64,000 bases of DNA, taken from DASXRU01 sp034665305 (lineage in GTDB: Bacteria; Acidobacteriota; Blastocatellia; Pyrinomonadales; Pyrinomonadaceae). A program made the position numbers and the translations under genes. Positions within the stretch are counted from its first letter, which is position 1. The number at the start of each line of letters is the position of its first letter. The notes under the pieces are model-generated. The model did not search any database. It worked only from the letters and a program-made list of their open reading frames with translations, and was not told where the DNA came from. Positions 23,976 through 33,553 of this stretch are shown one piece after another. The stretch is taken from contig JAXDFZ010000001.1 in the NCBI GenBank assembly GCA_034665305.1, positions 1-64,000 on the forward strand, given 5' to 3'.

Positions 23976-26900
23976 CTAAACAGTTTTGACGGCCGGTTTA
24001 TTAAGTCTGAACACGGTACCACCGCCATCGCGCTGCACCCAGGCCACGTTCGCATCGATCATGCTGGCCCGGGCCCGTATGTTAGCCACCCCGCGGCCCG
24101 GCCTCTTCTTAACTGCGCGCGCATCAAACCCGCGGCCGTCGTCTTCGACTTCCATTTCAAACTCGCCGTCCTCGCCGGCGCGCACGGCCATGCGAACGTG
24201 GCCGGCACCGGCGTGCCGGCAGATATTACTTAAGGCCTCCTGAGCAATGCGATAGATCTGAATCTGCACACTTGCCGGGAGCTTTACTCGTTCATCGAAC
24301 GATTCATCGCAAATAAATTCATAGGCGAACTTGCAATCAGGAGCAGCATGCTCGACGGCATGGGCCAGGGCAAACTCCAAAGCCGCCGCGAAGCCGACGT
24401 TTTGCAGGACTGAAGGACTCAGGTCTTCGCAAATGCGTCTCACTTCCTGCGAGATCGATTCGATCTCCGAACGCAAAGCCGCCGGATCGTTTCCAGCTGC
24501 GGCTCCCAGCGAGTTGTTCCCGGCGAGCGCAGTCCGATCGCGAGACTCTGCAACGGTCCCGTTTGTGTCCGGAGCGGGAAGCTTGTCGACAAGTAAAGCG
24601 AGGTTCCTAAGATCGGCCAGCGTCTGATCGTGTAAATCGCGCGCGATGCGCCGGCGTTCGGCTTCGGTTTCGTTCGCCAATTGCAAACGCGCGCCCGCAA
24701 GCTCGCGATTGGCAGCGGCGAGAGCGCCGCTGGTGGTAACAATACGCCGGTGCTCAATGGCCGCCCACGTTAATGCAATCAGTGCCAGCAACAGCAACAC
24801 TGCCAGCGCCGTCGTGGTCCACGGGAACGGCGCCCCCGCAACGCTGAACTCGAATTTCAAGGGCGTTGCGGGCACCAGATCCTTGGTGAACGCGCGCGCG
24901 ACGACGCGGTACTTGCCGGGCTGCAAGCCCTCCATCGTAAACTGCGAATCGCGTGACAACTTCTCCCGAATGATCTTGCCGCCGCTGTCGTAAAGCGCGA
25001 AGGCGTATTGAAACTGCTGGGGGAAGGTGCGGCTGCTGATCGCCGTCACATCAAGCAGCAAACTGTTCTGGGGATATTCGAGTTTCAAACCCGCACTGAG
25101 TTCGCCGGGCTCATGAATTCGTTGGCTGATTACCCGCGCCGGCAGCACCGTGGGTGCCACGTGCCCCGGTTCATACCGCACCACGCCGCGATTGGTTCCG
25201 GCGATGACACTGTCGTTGCCATCGTCGGTTTTTTCTGCAATTACTGCAAAGACCCTTTGCGACGGCAGGCCTTGCTCAACATCCAGCCGCGAAACGATCG
25301 CGCCGAACTGTTCATCGAGGGTGACGCGCAGCAGGCCGCTGAGGACCGTGGCACACCAAACGTCGCCGGTGCGGCCGCTGTCATTGTTAACGAAGATACT
25401 GCGGGCAGTCGTGTTCCCTGCGATCTCCTTCAGTTGCCCCGAACGAAAGTAATAAAGTCCGCGGCCGGTCGCCAACCAAAGACCGTTGGCTTCAGCGACC
25501 GTCGACCAAATGGTTTCGTTTCGCAAAGGATCCAGCGCGCTTTCGGTCTTCGTCTCTTTGCCGTCAAAGAAAAACAATCCTGCATTCGCGGTCCCGATCA
25601 GCAGGTGCCCATCTGGATCGGCGCTTACGCTCACCACTTCGCGCCAATGATCGTCGGCGGTTGCCGCCGGCCAGACGAGTGAACGTTTCGTGCCGTCCAG
25701 TTTTTCCACGCCGTAACCGTACGTTGCCACATAGGTAGCGCCGGCAGCGTTCGCTATGGTGCGGACGCTGTCGCCCTGTGGCAAGCGGTCGTCTGTTCCT
25801 ATTCGCTGGAAACTAAGATCCTTCGCCGTCGCAGCTGACGGGGAAGTGAAAAGACCACTGGCGGTGGCGACCAGCACGTGGCCGCCGGTGTCTTCGCGGA
25901 TCGCGTAAATAGTTTTGCGGCCGAGTTCGGGAATGTTCTGCCAGCGCTTGGTGCCGGTCTCATATACATAGAGGCCTGCGTTGGTGCCTGCCAGCAAGTG
26001 ACCCTGTGAAGTGCGCCATAACGCCCGCACATAATTGGTCGCCGCATCGTCGGAAATATTCTCCGTCCGCGTGGCGTGCGGATCGTAACGGCAAAAGCCT
26101 TTGTCGGTAGCGAACCAGACAACCTCTTCCGCGTCGATGAAAACTCCGAAGATATGATCCGAACGCAGCGCGCCGCCGGTCTCTTCAAAAGTGAAATGCT
26201 CGATTACTTTGCCGTCGCGAACCTGAAAAGCACCGCGACCGTCAGTGGCAACCCAAATATCGCCGTGCGGGCCGCGGGCGATCGCTGTAACTGTGCCGGT
26301 CCCGGCTTTCGCCTTGATCGGTTTCGTCGGGTCAGTGAGGTCCAGCAATCCACTCTCGTCCGCCCGCGCCCGCGCGCCGGCCCAAAGGCGGCCCTGGCCG
26401 TCGGTTTCCAACGCATTGATAAAATAGGTTCGGGGCTTGGCGGCCAGATCTTTCACCAAACCATTTTCGATCACGAGCACGCCGCGACTTTGGCTGCCGG
26501 CATATATTTTGTCGCCCACTAAAGCAACACTGGTGATCTTCAATGGTCCGGGGTGATCGACGTCCGCCGATTGCAGCGGTTGGTCCGGAATCGTGCGCAC
26601 TGCGAAGGACTGATCTGTTTTCAGTTGGCAATCAAAGATGACGCCGCTTTCACTGGCCATGATTACGCGGCCAGGTTGCGGGCTGATCATGGCGGTGATT
26701 ACTTTGCCTTCGGTTTCTTTTACGACTTCAAATCTCGCATTCACGAGACGGCCCGCGCCGTTGTCAGTTGCGATCCAGAGTGAGCCGGAATCGCCCGCCT
26801 GCAACGCCAGGACGCGGCCGGCCGGCAAACCGGGTGCGGAAATGGCGTTCGTGCGCCGGCCGTCATAACGGGCCAACCCGCCATCGGTGGCAAACCAGGT

Positions 26901-27254
26901 CACGCCAAATTCAGTCACCGCGATCGCATGCGCGCGATCGGAAGGCAGTCCATGAAAAGAAGTTACCGCGCCCCACTGATGCAGGTTCTGAGGCGGCGTC
27001 GGTGATGGCGACGGTGAAGGAGAAGGCGAAGGTGACGGGGAGGGCGAAGCAATTGGAATTGCCGGCGGATTTTGCGCCGACGAAGAGAAAGGCAAAGGCA
27101 GCAACCCGCCTAACAACAGAACGGTGATAAGCAAACATTGCGCTGTGAGCCGCGCACCGCGGGCATCCGGCAAGGAGATTTCATTGCGCGCCTTAGCAGC
27201 GGCGATCGAGTTGCGGCGCCGTCGAGTGTTGGGAAGTGCAAGATTGGGGTTCAA
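23976..27254 (-). CDS. Propeller-type sensor histidine kinase (Reg_prop/Y_Y_Y, HisKA_3)
   Basis: 1092 codons. The nominal start is TTG with no clear ribosome site, so the N-terminus is uncertain. A hydrophobic segment (LLITVLLLGGLLPLPF) and a (Ser-Pro)n linker precede about fourteen propeller repeats (ALQAGDSGSLWIATDNGAG style), a Y_Y_Y-like beta domain, and one transmembrane helix (ALAVLLLLALIALTWAA). The kinase follows: HisKA_3 with phospho-acceptor His875 in RRRIARDLHDQT and a HATPase domain (DDGRGFD, GRGVANIRARA). These kinases sense extracellular ligands, often sugars, and signal to NarL-type regulators. The regulator encoded upstream on the same strand is the likely partner. Confidence 0.92.
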   Translation of the reverse strand: MNPNLALPNTRRRRNSIAAAKARNEISLPDARGARLTAQCLLITVLLLGGLLPLPFSSSAQNPPAIPIASPSPSPSPSPSPSPSPTPPQNLHQWGAVTSFHGLPSDRAHAIAVTEFGVTWFATDGGLARYDGRRTNAISAPGLPAGRVLALQAGDSGSLWIATDNGAGRLVNARFEVVKETEGKVITAMISPQPGRVIMASESGVIFDCQLKTDQSFAVRTIPDQPLQSADVDHPGPLKITSVALVGDKIYAGSQSRGVLVIENGLVKDLAAKPRTYFINALETDGQGRLWAGARARADESGLLDLTDPTKPIKAKAGTGTVTAIARGPHGDIWVATDGRGAFQVRDGKVIEHFTFEETGGALRSDHIFGVFIDAEEVVWFATDKGFCRYDPHATRTENISDDAATNYVRALWRTSQGHLLAGTNAGLYVYETGTKRWQNIPELGRKTIYAIREDTGGHVLVATASGLFTSPSAATAKDLSFQRIGTDDRLPQGDSVRTIANAAGATYVATYGYGVEKLDGTKRSLVWPAATADDHWREVVSVSADPDGHLLIGTANAGLFFFDGKETKTESALDPLRNETIWSTVAEANGLWLATGRGLYYFRSGQLKEIAGNTTARSIFVNNDSGRTGDVWCATVLSGLLRVTLDEQFGAIVSRLDVEQGLPSQRVFAVIAEKTDDGNDSVIAGTNRGVVRYEPGHVAPTVLPARVISQRIHEPGELSAGLKLEYPQNSLLLDVTAISSRTFPQQFQYAFALYDSGGKIIREKLSRDSQFTMEGLQPGKYRVVARAFTKDLVPATPLKFEFSVAGAPFPWTTTALAVLLLLALIALTWAAIEHRRIVTTSGALAAANRELAGARLQLANETEAERRRIARDLHDQTLADLRNLALLVDKLPAPDTNGTVAESRDRTALAGNNSLGAAAGNDPAALRSEIESISQEVRRICEDLSPSVLQNVGFAAALEFALAHAVEHAAPDCKFAYEFICDESFDERVKLPASVQIQIYRIAQEALSNICRHAGAGHVRMAVRAGEDGEFEMEVEDDGRGFDARAVKKRPGRGVANIRARASMIDANVAWVQRDGGGTVFRLNKPAVKTV

Positions 27255-27328
27255 AGTAAGTGCGGCAAACTAAGTATCGACAAGCGCCCACTTCAGTGAA
27301 TGGGTTCGGACTTTCCCGGCGTTGTTCC

Positions 27329-28000
27329 TCACGACGGCTGTGCGCTCCACAGCCTGCCATCAACCAACCCAATCGGTTCAAGCGGGCGGCGCGGGATATG
27401 CAAGGGCCATCGCACTGTGCGCTGGTGCCGCCTGTAAACAACGAAAACTCTGTCACCCGAGACCTTTAAGTGCGCCTTTGCGGGAATGTCCGCTTTCCAT
27501 AACACATCGTTGCCTCTACACAGAGAGACAGAATCCTCAATCGTGTTGTCGCCAGAGCTCTCCCTGTATCCGCTCATGTTAGTAACTACCAGGTAGAAAT
27601 CGCGCTGATAGAGCTCGATCTGCCAGAAGGTGGCGCGGCCATTGGCAGTACTTCTCCATTTCTCATGCCCGGTTGCGGAATCGATCGCAGCCCAAAGCAA
27701 ATCGTAGCCGATGACATGAATAGTTCCCTCAGAATCGATGATCGGAGTATCAGTGAACGGTGGCCCATCAGAGGCCCACTTCCAGAGGATCCGATTTCGA
27801 GAATCGAGCATGTAAAGCGTGTCACCGACGGTGGCCAGTTTTCGACTGGGTGACAAGCGCGAGACCTGCATCTTTGGAGGCTCGGCGAACCCCCAGTAGT
27901 GTGCACTGGGGCGCAACGCTTCGTATCCGGTCTGCGAACAAGTGAACGAGGTCGAGACGAATATGATAACTATAAGACCAATGGTTTGAAGACACTTCAT
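27329..28000 (-). CDS. Exported PQQ-like beta-propeller fragment protein
   Basis: 223 residues. An N-terminal hydrophobic segment MKCLQTIGLIVIIFVSTSF looks like a signal peptide; the Cys after it lacks a standard lipobox. The body has PQQ-like propeller blades (GDTLYMLDSRNRILWKW, WAAIDSATGHEKWRS), but only about three or four, fewer than a closed eight-bladed ring. It lies between the response regulator and the sensor kinase on the same strand, so it may help detect the stimulus. That role is inference from position. Confidence 0.6.
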   Translation of the reverse strand: MKCLQTIGLIVIIFVSTSFTCSQTGYEALRPSAHYWGFAEPPKMQVSRLSPSRKLATVGDTLYMLDSRNRILWKWASDGPPFTDTPIIDSEGTIHVIGYDLLWAAIDSATGHEKWRSTANGRATFWQIELYQRDFYLVVTNMSGYRESSGDNTIEDSVSLCRGNDVLWKADIPAKAHLKVSGDRVFVVYRRHQRTVRWPLHIPRRPLEPIGLVDGRLWSAQPS

Positions 28001-28015
28001 AAGCGACCCGCTGGT

Positions 28016-28792
28016 TTACTTTCTCGGCTTTTGGGTTTCCCGCTTCTGTTCTTCGATGAACTTCTTGCGATCGCGGTCGATCCAGCCTTCCAACTCCGCA
28101 GCGGCTTTTTCCAGTTCATCGTTATTCAGCAGGCCGCGCCGCAACGCTTCGAAGAAAGCCCGCGTACGCACGTTGTAAGCGAGCTTGTCATAAGCTTCGT
28201 GCGGCGTGCCTTCGGCGGTGGAAACGAAAAGCTTCTCATAAAGTGTGGCCAGGCGACTCTCAACTCCGCGCAGGCTCAACGAACATTTACGTGCGATGGC
28301 CCAGTTCGAGAGACCCAGCGCCAGGTAGTAGAGCGCTTCCGCTTCGAACTCCGTCAGCAGCGGCCGCTTGAATGAATCCTTAAAAGCCGGATCGATCATG
28401 TCCGCGCCGTCTTCCAGCACGGCGGCGACGAAACGCAGGAAACGCGATTCGGGATTGTTCTTATGAATGAAACCGTAGGCCGGCGGCGGATCGACTGACT
28501 TTACGATCTTGCGAATCTCGTTGATGTAAATCTCGTGGGGGAACTGCGTCCAGAAAATAATTCGCGCCGTGGGAAAATCGCGCCAGATCGCGCGCGCGGC
28601 TTTCACGCCTGAAAGCTTCGGCATCTGAATGTCGAGGATCGAGACTGCAGGTTTGTGCTCGAGCGCAAGTTTCACAGTCTCTTCACCATCGCCCGCCTCG
28701 AGCACGGGAAGATGCGATGGGAACTCACGCTCCAGCACCTCGCGCAGGTAGGCGCGTTGGCCCACGTTGTCTTCGGCTATCAGGATTGACAT
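28016..28792 (-). CDS. NarL/LuxR-type response regulator
   Basis: 258 residues. The receiver domain covers residues 1-130 with acidic E7/D8, phospho-acceptor D54 (SILDIQMP) and late K in FIHKN. The output region (about 150-225) has a helix-turn-helix reading TEFEAEALYYLALGLSNWAIARKCSLS, a variant of the LuxR family in which the usual T-x-R-E start is TEFE. The C-terminus is a charged helix (EEQKRETQKPRK). It is encoded upstream of the propeller kinase and likely controlled by it. Confidence 0.9.
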   Translation of the reverse strand: MSILIAEDNVGQRAYLREVLEREFPSHLPVLEAGDGEETVKLALEHKPAVSILDIQMPKLSGVKAARAIWRDFPTARIIFWTQFPHEIYINEIRKIVKSVDPPPAYGFIHKNNPESRFLRFVAAVLEDGADMIDPAFKDSFKRPLLTEFEAEALYYLALGLSNWAIARKCSLSLRGVESRLATLYEKLFVSTAEGTPHEAYDKLAYNVRTRAFFEALRRGLLNNDELEKAAAELEGWIDRDRKKFIEEQKRETQKPRK

Positions 28793-29203
28793 GTTCGTGT
28801 ATTAATCGTTGCAGCATTTAAGTGTCGATCTCATCACCAGCGCTGGTCAATGTGGTTACCCACAACCTGTCAGAGAGGCGCTCACGTGATGAGTTGGAAA
28901 CTTACATGACGTCGTTAGCTTTCTCACCATTTGCAAAATTAGCGTGGTTGCTGAAGTGTGTCAGCTTACAACAACGGCATAAATGGGGCCAATGAGAAAT
29001 AAACAATGTCACAACATGTCAGTATCTACGATAATAAGAATAGGGGAGCCGTGATCTTAGATTTAAGGCATTTGATGAGAAGGTCACAAAATGCGCACAT
29101 CTACGACAAATAGGATGTGAGATGCGATAGATTCAGGAGACAAGGCATCCAGTTAGAAAAGAGCTCTTAGAAGGTGTTCTATTGATAGAGCATTTACTTA
29201 AGC
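28793..29203. other. Gene-free, relatively AT-rich upstream region
   Basis: No coding sequence or RNA gene was recognised. Two loosely similar blocks, ATCTACGATAATAAGAATAGG near 29028 and ATCTACGACAAATAGGATG near 29098, might be operator-like, but the match is weak. The region separates the divergent response regulator and an unrecognised gene, so it should hold promoters for both. Confidence 0.4.
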
Positions 29204-29242
29204 TAAGGAGTAGTCCATGCCAATAAGGAGTAGTCCATGCCA
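29204..29242 (+). promoter_or_regulatory. Duplicated ribosome site and start codon
   Basis: The 19-base block TAAGGAGTAGTCCATGCCA occurs twice, at 29204-29222 and 29224-29242, so ribosome site and ATG are both duplicated 20 bases apart. The second ATG (29237) opens the 306-codon gene. The first (29217) is out of frame and opens a 16-codon reading frame that ends at 29267 inside the gene. This could lower or couple translation of the main gene. Confidence 0.85.
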
Positions 29243-30157
29243 CGAACCCCAATTCCCAATCATTTGATTCATCGTCCAGAAGACGTAGAACGTGACACCC
29301 AACGATTCGATTATTTGTGCCGGTTGGCTGAGGAAGTTGCCATTCCCGTCGTTAAGAATGGGCTATTTCGCGAATTTGAGCAGACGACGACTACTGGCGG
29401 CGGAATTCTGACTGACGAAGCAAAATATGCGCTGGAAGCGCTTGCGGGGGATGCGGCGATTCTGGAGGATCTCAATGAAGCAACGGTGTTGGAAGATTTA
29501 CAGATGATTTTAAATGATGCGCTCCCCCCACCTGATGAAGAGGAATGTCATGAACACGCTCGGGGACTAGCACAGTTACTGATGAGCGGTTGGCTGGAAA
29601 CTCTGCGCGCTGCCCAGTCGGAGTCAGAAATATTAGTACTCTCTGATTACCTGCTTCCCGAGTCGCGATTGAGTGGGCTTTCCTGGCTCATGGAAAAATT
29701 CGGAGCGACGAAACCGGAGTTGCATGAACTCTTGGAAGATGTTGCCTGGTTTGCTGTAAATGGCGAAGACGTTGCCGCCATCATGGGAGGATTGCGGGAA
29801 CAACTTTTTCGGGAACCGAGGCTCGTTGATCTGCCTTTCGAGCTTGTTATGATGGGTACCCCTGATGAGCCAGCTCTTGTGATGCCCCGACCTTTATATG
29901 AGCGCCTGATTCATGAAATAGAACTCCAGGCTCAGCGAATGAAAATTCATGCACCGGCTGCGGTTATGCCAGCCGCCTTCGTGCCGTCTCGAGCACCAAA
30001 TGTTCTTTCTGCGCGAAGCGTGAGCGCCAGCGCTGCTCTCGACATAGTTACTGAGCCCTTGCCTCGGCAGGGTTACACGTATTTCTCTAGAATTGCTTCA
30101 GTCAGAGCCTCGAATGTCGAGAAGCAAGTGCAGTATGCTCTTGGGGCTACAGATTGA
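29237..30157 (+). CDS. Unrecognised 306-residue protein
   Basis: No family is recognised. The protein is acidic in its first two thirds and predicted helical, with no signal peptide, membrane helix, Cys cluster or obvious catalytic motif. The last 70 residues are rich in Ala, Ser and Pro (RAPNVLSARSVSASAAL). The start is supported by AAGGAG upstream. Its 3' end overlaps the convergent metallophosphoesterase gene by 11 bases. The repertoire around it (phosphoesterase plus sigma-like factor) hints at an accessory module rather than housekeeping. Confidence 0.65.
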   Translation: MPRTPIPNHLIHRPEDVERDTQRFDYLCRLAEEVAIPVVKNGLFREFEQTTTTGGGILTDEAKYALEALAGDAAILEDLNEATVLEDLQMILNDALPPPDEEECHEHARGLAQLLMSGWLETLRAAQSESEILVLSDYLLPESRLSGLSWLMEKFGATKPELHELLEDVAWFAVNGEDVAAIMGGLREQLFREPRLVDLPFELVMMGTPDEPALVMPRPLYERLIHEIELQAQRMKIHAPAAVMPAAFVPSRAPNVLSARSVSASAALDIVTEPLPRQGYTYFSRIASVRASNVEKQVQYALGATD

Positions 30158-31268
30158 AAGCTATGTCTTCCTCCAGCTTGTCCGCCGTACTGACAAATCG
30201 GTATTTGCCAATTCCTACTCCGCGGTCGTCTGCCCGAGCCAGACGGGCGGCGACAAGACGCTCCATTAACAGGACCGATTTCTCACTTTCGGAGTAATAC
30301 ATACGCAGAACCTCGCAGTGGTGCGGCCACTGCCCACGCCTACCGTACCAATCCAGTTGCATTAAACTTCCAACCACAAATTGACACTCATCGTCTCCCA
30401 GATCGGGATGCAAGCATAGAGAAGGCTGCGACGGCAATTTGCCGTGTTCTGGATAGAGTGAGTGGGTATGACCGCTGAGTACCAAATGGGCCAGCGGGTA
30501 TGCGCCATTTGGACTTTGCCGGTCGAGCGTAGCTGCAACGTCTGTATCATTCTTCATCGACATCGAAAAGTGAGGTCGGGACGGCGGATAATGAACTGGA
30601 TGATGAACGGCCAAGATCCGAAAATCCTTTCGATCGCGTTGGTAGTTCTGGTCTACCACTGACTGAAGAGCTTCGAGTAGAGGATTAGTTACCTCACCTT
30701 GGGCGCGTAGATTGGGCCACCAGTCATGACTAATGCTATCCACGAAATAAAGTTGCACCTCCCCGCTACCGTTGGGAATGGGAGTCTGCAACGCGAGCCC
30801 GGCGTCAGCAACGCGGTATTTCAACGTCTTCAGCCTTAATTTTTGTGCCTCGATATCTGAGTCAGCCAGCCAAAATGGAAGTTTTCCGGGCCACGCGTCG
30901 TGATTCCCGTAAATCGATGCTATGTCAGGACAGACCTTCGCCAGATCATCCAGAAATTCCCGGCCAAGCTTTAACGACTCCTTATCTCCGAGACTAGTTA
31001 GATCTCCCGTATCAACCAACCAGGTCTTGCATTTCGACCAGGCTTTATCTTTAGCGGTAATTTCACCTAGAAACGTCTTAAAGAGTCCAACCGCTCGCCG
31101 ATCGTGGGGTGCCACTCCCTCAATCAGCCACTTAACAAACGAGGAGGGGAAGTATTTGCTAAGCTTTCGAATGGCCTGGCGAACCGTGACTGCATTCGGC
31201 GACCTCGGATCAGTCACATGAAGGTCTGAGATGTGAACAATCTGCAGAAAGGGTTTGAAATCATCCAT
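30147..31268 (-). CDS. Calcineurin-like metallophosphoesterase
   Basis: 373 residues from the ATG with AGGAGG 6 bases upstream. The phosphoesterase ligand motifs are in order: ISDLHVTD (D-x-H), DTGDLTS (GD), YGNHDAWPG (GNHD), AVHHPVHY (late His) and LSGHTHSLYP (GHTH). The fold should bind two metal ions and cleave phosphoesters, perhaps of a nucleotide or nucleic acid. It starts 24 bases after the stop of the sigma-like gene, so the two are an operon. There is no signal peptide. Confidence 0.9.
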   Translation of the reverse strand: MDDFKPFLQIVHISDLHVTDPRSPNAVTVRQAIRKLSKYFPSSFVKWLIEGVAPHDRRAVGLFKTFLGEITAKDKAWSKCKTWLVDTGDLTSLGDKESLKLGREFLDDLAKVCPDIASIYGNHDAWPGKLPFWLADSDIEAQKLRLKTLKYRVADAGLALQTPIPNGSGEVQLYFVDSISHDWWPNLRAQGEVTNPLLEALQSVVDQNYQRDRKDFRILAVHHPVHYPPSRPHFSMSMKNDTDVAATLDRQSPNGAYPLAHLVLSGHTHSLYPEHGKLPSQPSLCLHPDLGDDECQFVVGSLMQLDWYGRRGQWPHHCEVLRMYYSESEKSVLLMERLVAARLARADDRGVGIGKYRFVSTADKLEEDIAFNL

Positions 31269-31292
31269 GAGGAACCTCCTGTTTGAGGCCAA

Positions 31293-31898
31293 TTAAGGGA
31301 TCCGCAACAGTTCTGCTACTTGAAGGCCGAGGCGCCGAGTAACTTCATCTTTCAATCTTTTGCGGAGCCGTTGAAGACGCTTCCGCTCGCGAGGGTTAAG
31401 GCTTTTGCGGAAACCGAGTTCTTTGGATAGTAACGCGACTAAGTCTCGATCCTTGGGAGTCATTTCGTCAAGGAGCGCGCCGGTAACTTCAAGCAACCTT
31501 TCAAGCAGGATCTGGCGATCCGGTGGTACATGAGAGTCGGGCACTTCGTGAGCTGGTTCATCAATTGGTAAAAAAGTTTGCTGAGAACTGCGCTGGCGAA
31601 AGAGATCTGCCACACGTCGTTTGAGGATCAGCATCGCCAGTTTGTACAGGCGCTCACGCTCAGTTTCGTCAGTCGGCGAACTAGGCTTGAACCAGGATGG
31701 GGGTAGCGCATTTGGCCGACTCTCAATGTATGTGATCAGCCCGAGCAGTGTATCGCTCATGAGATCGTCGTGATCGGAGCGCAAGGCGGGCAAATGGCGT
31801 CGCAGATAGACACGATGTTTATCTCGAATATTTAGTAGTTCTGACTTCCACCACGGCGTCTCTTCGCTAATTTTGTTCAGAGTCACGTGAGTAATCAA
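31293..31898 (-). CDS. RNA polymerase sigma-70-like (ECF-type) factor
   Basis: 201 codons. The start is uncertain: the candidates are TTG (31898) or GTG (31886), and no strong ribosome site is seen. Sigma region 2 is recognisable (HDDLMSDTLLGLITYIE and LYKLAMLILKRRVADLFRQR). A region-4-like end has DEMTPKDRDLVALL, but the usual helix-turn-helix residues are replaced by a highly basic stretch (NPRERKRLQRLRKRLKDEV), so it may be a divergent sigma factor. It precedes the phosphoesterase in the same operon. No anti-sigma gene is adjacent. Confidence 0.72.
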   Translation of the reverse strand: MITHVTLNKISEETPWWKSELLNIRDKHRVYLRRHLPALRSDHDDLMSDTLLGLITYIESRPNALPPSWFKPSSPTDETERERLYKLAMLILKRRVADLFRQRSSQQTFLPIDEPAHEVPDSHVPPDRQILLERLLEVTGALLDEMTPKDRDLVALLSKELGFRKSLNPRERKRLQRLRKRLKDEVTRRLGLQVAELLRIP

Positions 31899-32128
31899 TC
31901 AGTATAGATTAAATGACGGATGCGCTCTTGGAGTCGCCATTCTCCTACAAGCAGAAACGATCAGCAAGGTAGGTTACCGCACTTTAGAGGAAGGGCGGTC
32001 ACCGCTTTGGCTCGACTACCTTCGAGGTTGGAAAAAGATCTTCGACGAGTCTATTGGCGCTCATAGGGATGGTTGCAAATCTTAGCTTTCACTTTCTGCC
32101 TTGGCAACTTTGTGATACATCTCTCTCC

Positions 32129-33460
32129 ATGAAACTTAGAAAAATGTTGTTATCGTTGACTTCGCTACTGCTTATCACGCTTGTTACTTTCACGATTCGA
32201 GGTGGTACCGAGCGTAGGAATTTCCGGCATCAATCGTTCGGGCAAGGCAAGGCGTTCGCAGCCGAACCGCGTGACGAGAAGCTTTGGAAGAAAGCCCTCG
32301 ACATCCAGCGTCGGGCCATCGTCATTGATTCGCACAACGATATAACCACGGCGATGACGAACGACGATTACGATCTGGCCGGCGCGCCACCGTTTCCCTA
32401 TCGCACCAGCATCGAGCGCATGAAACAGGGCGGGCTGACTGCTGAATTCTTTTCGCTTTATGTGCGGCCCTGGTACGTGGCGCATGGAGGTGCGGCGCGG
32501 CGGACGCTGGACATGATCGATTCCGTCTATCGCGCGGCGGAACGCCATCCAAACGATTTAGTCATGGCTACCACGGCCGCTGATATTCGCCGCGCTAAGA
32601 AGCAAAAAAAGATTGCCGCGCTGATGGGTATCGAAGGCGGACATGCGATTGAGAATTCCCTGGCGACGCTGCGTGAGTTTCACCGTCTGGGCGTGCGTTA
32701 TATGACGCTCACCTGGAACAACACCAACGATTGGGCCGATGCCGGGCGCGGCGAAAAGAAACATCAGGGTCTTTCGGATTTTGGCAAAGAAGTCGTGCGC
32801 GAGATGAACCGGCTCGGCATGCTGGTCGACGTGTCGCACGTTTCCGACGACACGATGAGCGATGCGCTGGACGTTTCCACTGCGCCGATCATCGCTTCGC
32901 ATTCTTCGGCGCGCGCGCTCAGCAATGTGCCGCGCAATATTCCTGACGACCTGCTGCGGCGGATCGCAAAAAATGGCGGCGTGATCCAGGTAAACTTTTA
33001 CAGCGTGTTCGTAGATGCGGCGACGGTAACTCCGCAAAACGAAGCCCGCAACCGGCAGTTGAAAGCGCAGCAGGACGCGCTCGATGAAAAGTATAAGAAC
33101 GATCCGGAAAGGCTGGCGGAAGAAGGTGACAAGCTTGATGCGGCCCATCCCCTCCCGCCCCTGCCGCTCTCGAAGTTAATCGATCATATCGATCACATCG
33201 TGAAGGTTGCCGGTATCGATCACGTCGGCATCGGCGCCGACTTTGACGGTGCGGTCGACATGCCCGAAGGTGCGCAGGACGTATCGATGCTACCGAATAT
33301 CACTTATGAACTGTTGAAACGCGGTTACAGCGAGCAGGACATACGCAAGATTTTAGGCGAGAACTTTCTCCGCGTATTTGCGGCAGCGGAGCGCGTCGCG
33401 CGCAGCGCCAGTAGGACGATCAGCGGCGCCGGCAGCACGCGCAGAATTAATTCCAAGTAG
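32129..33460 (+). CDS. Membrane dipeptidase (renal dipeptidase family, M19)
   Basis: 443 residues from the ATG that begins the signal peptide (LRKMLLSLTSLLLITLVTF); the frame is open to 32054. The zinc peptidase motifs are present: VIDSHND near 55, GIEGGH near 170, DVSHVS near 235, IASHSSAR near 255 and VGIGADFDG near 360. M19 enzymes hydrolyse dipeptides, including D-amino-acid-containing ones, in the periplasm or at the surface. It is a stand-alone gene here. The insertion ERLAEEGDKLDAAHP near residue 330 is within family variation. Confidence 0.93.
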   Translation: MKLRKMLLSLTSLLLITLVTFTIRGGTERRNFRHQSFGQGKAFAAEPRDEKLWKKALDIQRRAIVIDSHNDITTAMTNDDYDLAGAPPFPYRTSIERMKQGGLTAEFFSLYVRPWYVAHGGAARRTLDMIDSVYRAAERHPNDLVMATTAADIRRAKKQKKIAALMGIEGGHAIENSLATLREFHRLGVRYMTLTWNNTNDWADAGRGEKKHQGLSDFGKEVVREMNRLGMLVDVSHVSDDTMSDALDVSTAPIIASHSSARALSNVPRNIPDDLLRRIAKNGGVIQVNFYSVFVDAATVTPQNEARNRQLKAQQDALDEKYKNDPERLAEEGDKLDAAHPLPPLPLSKLIDHIDHIVKVAGIDHVGIGADFDGAVDMPEGAQDVSMLPNITYELLKRGYSEQDIRKILGENFLRVFAAAERVARSASRTISGAGSTRRINSK

Positions 33461-33553
33461 CTAAGAAAGAATGCGCGCGAAAAAAAGAATGCGCGCGATT
33501 GGTAGTCGGGCTACCCACCGTGCGCAGTCTTTCGTAAGGCGAAAAGATCAGCG

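Noticed and set aside
28793..29203. tRNA or riboswitch in the AT-richer gap
   Set aside because: No cloverleaf, T-loop or conserved riboswitch core was found by eye.
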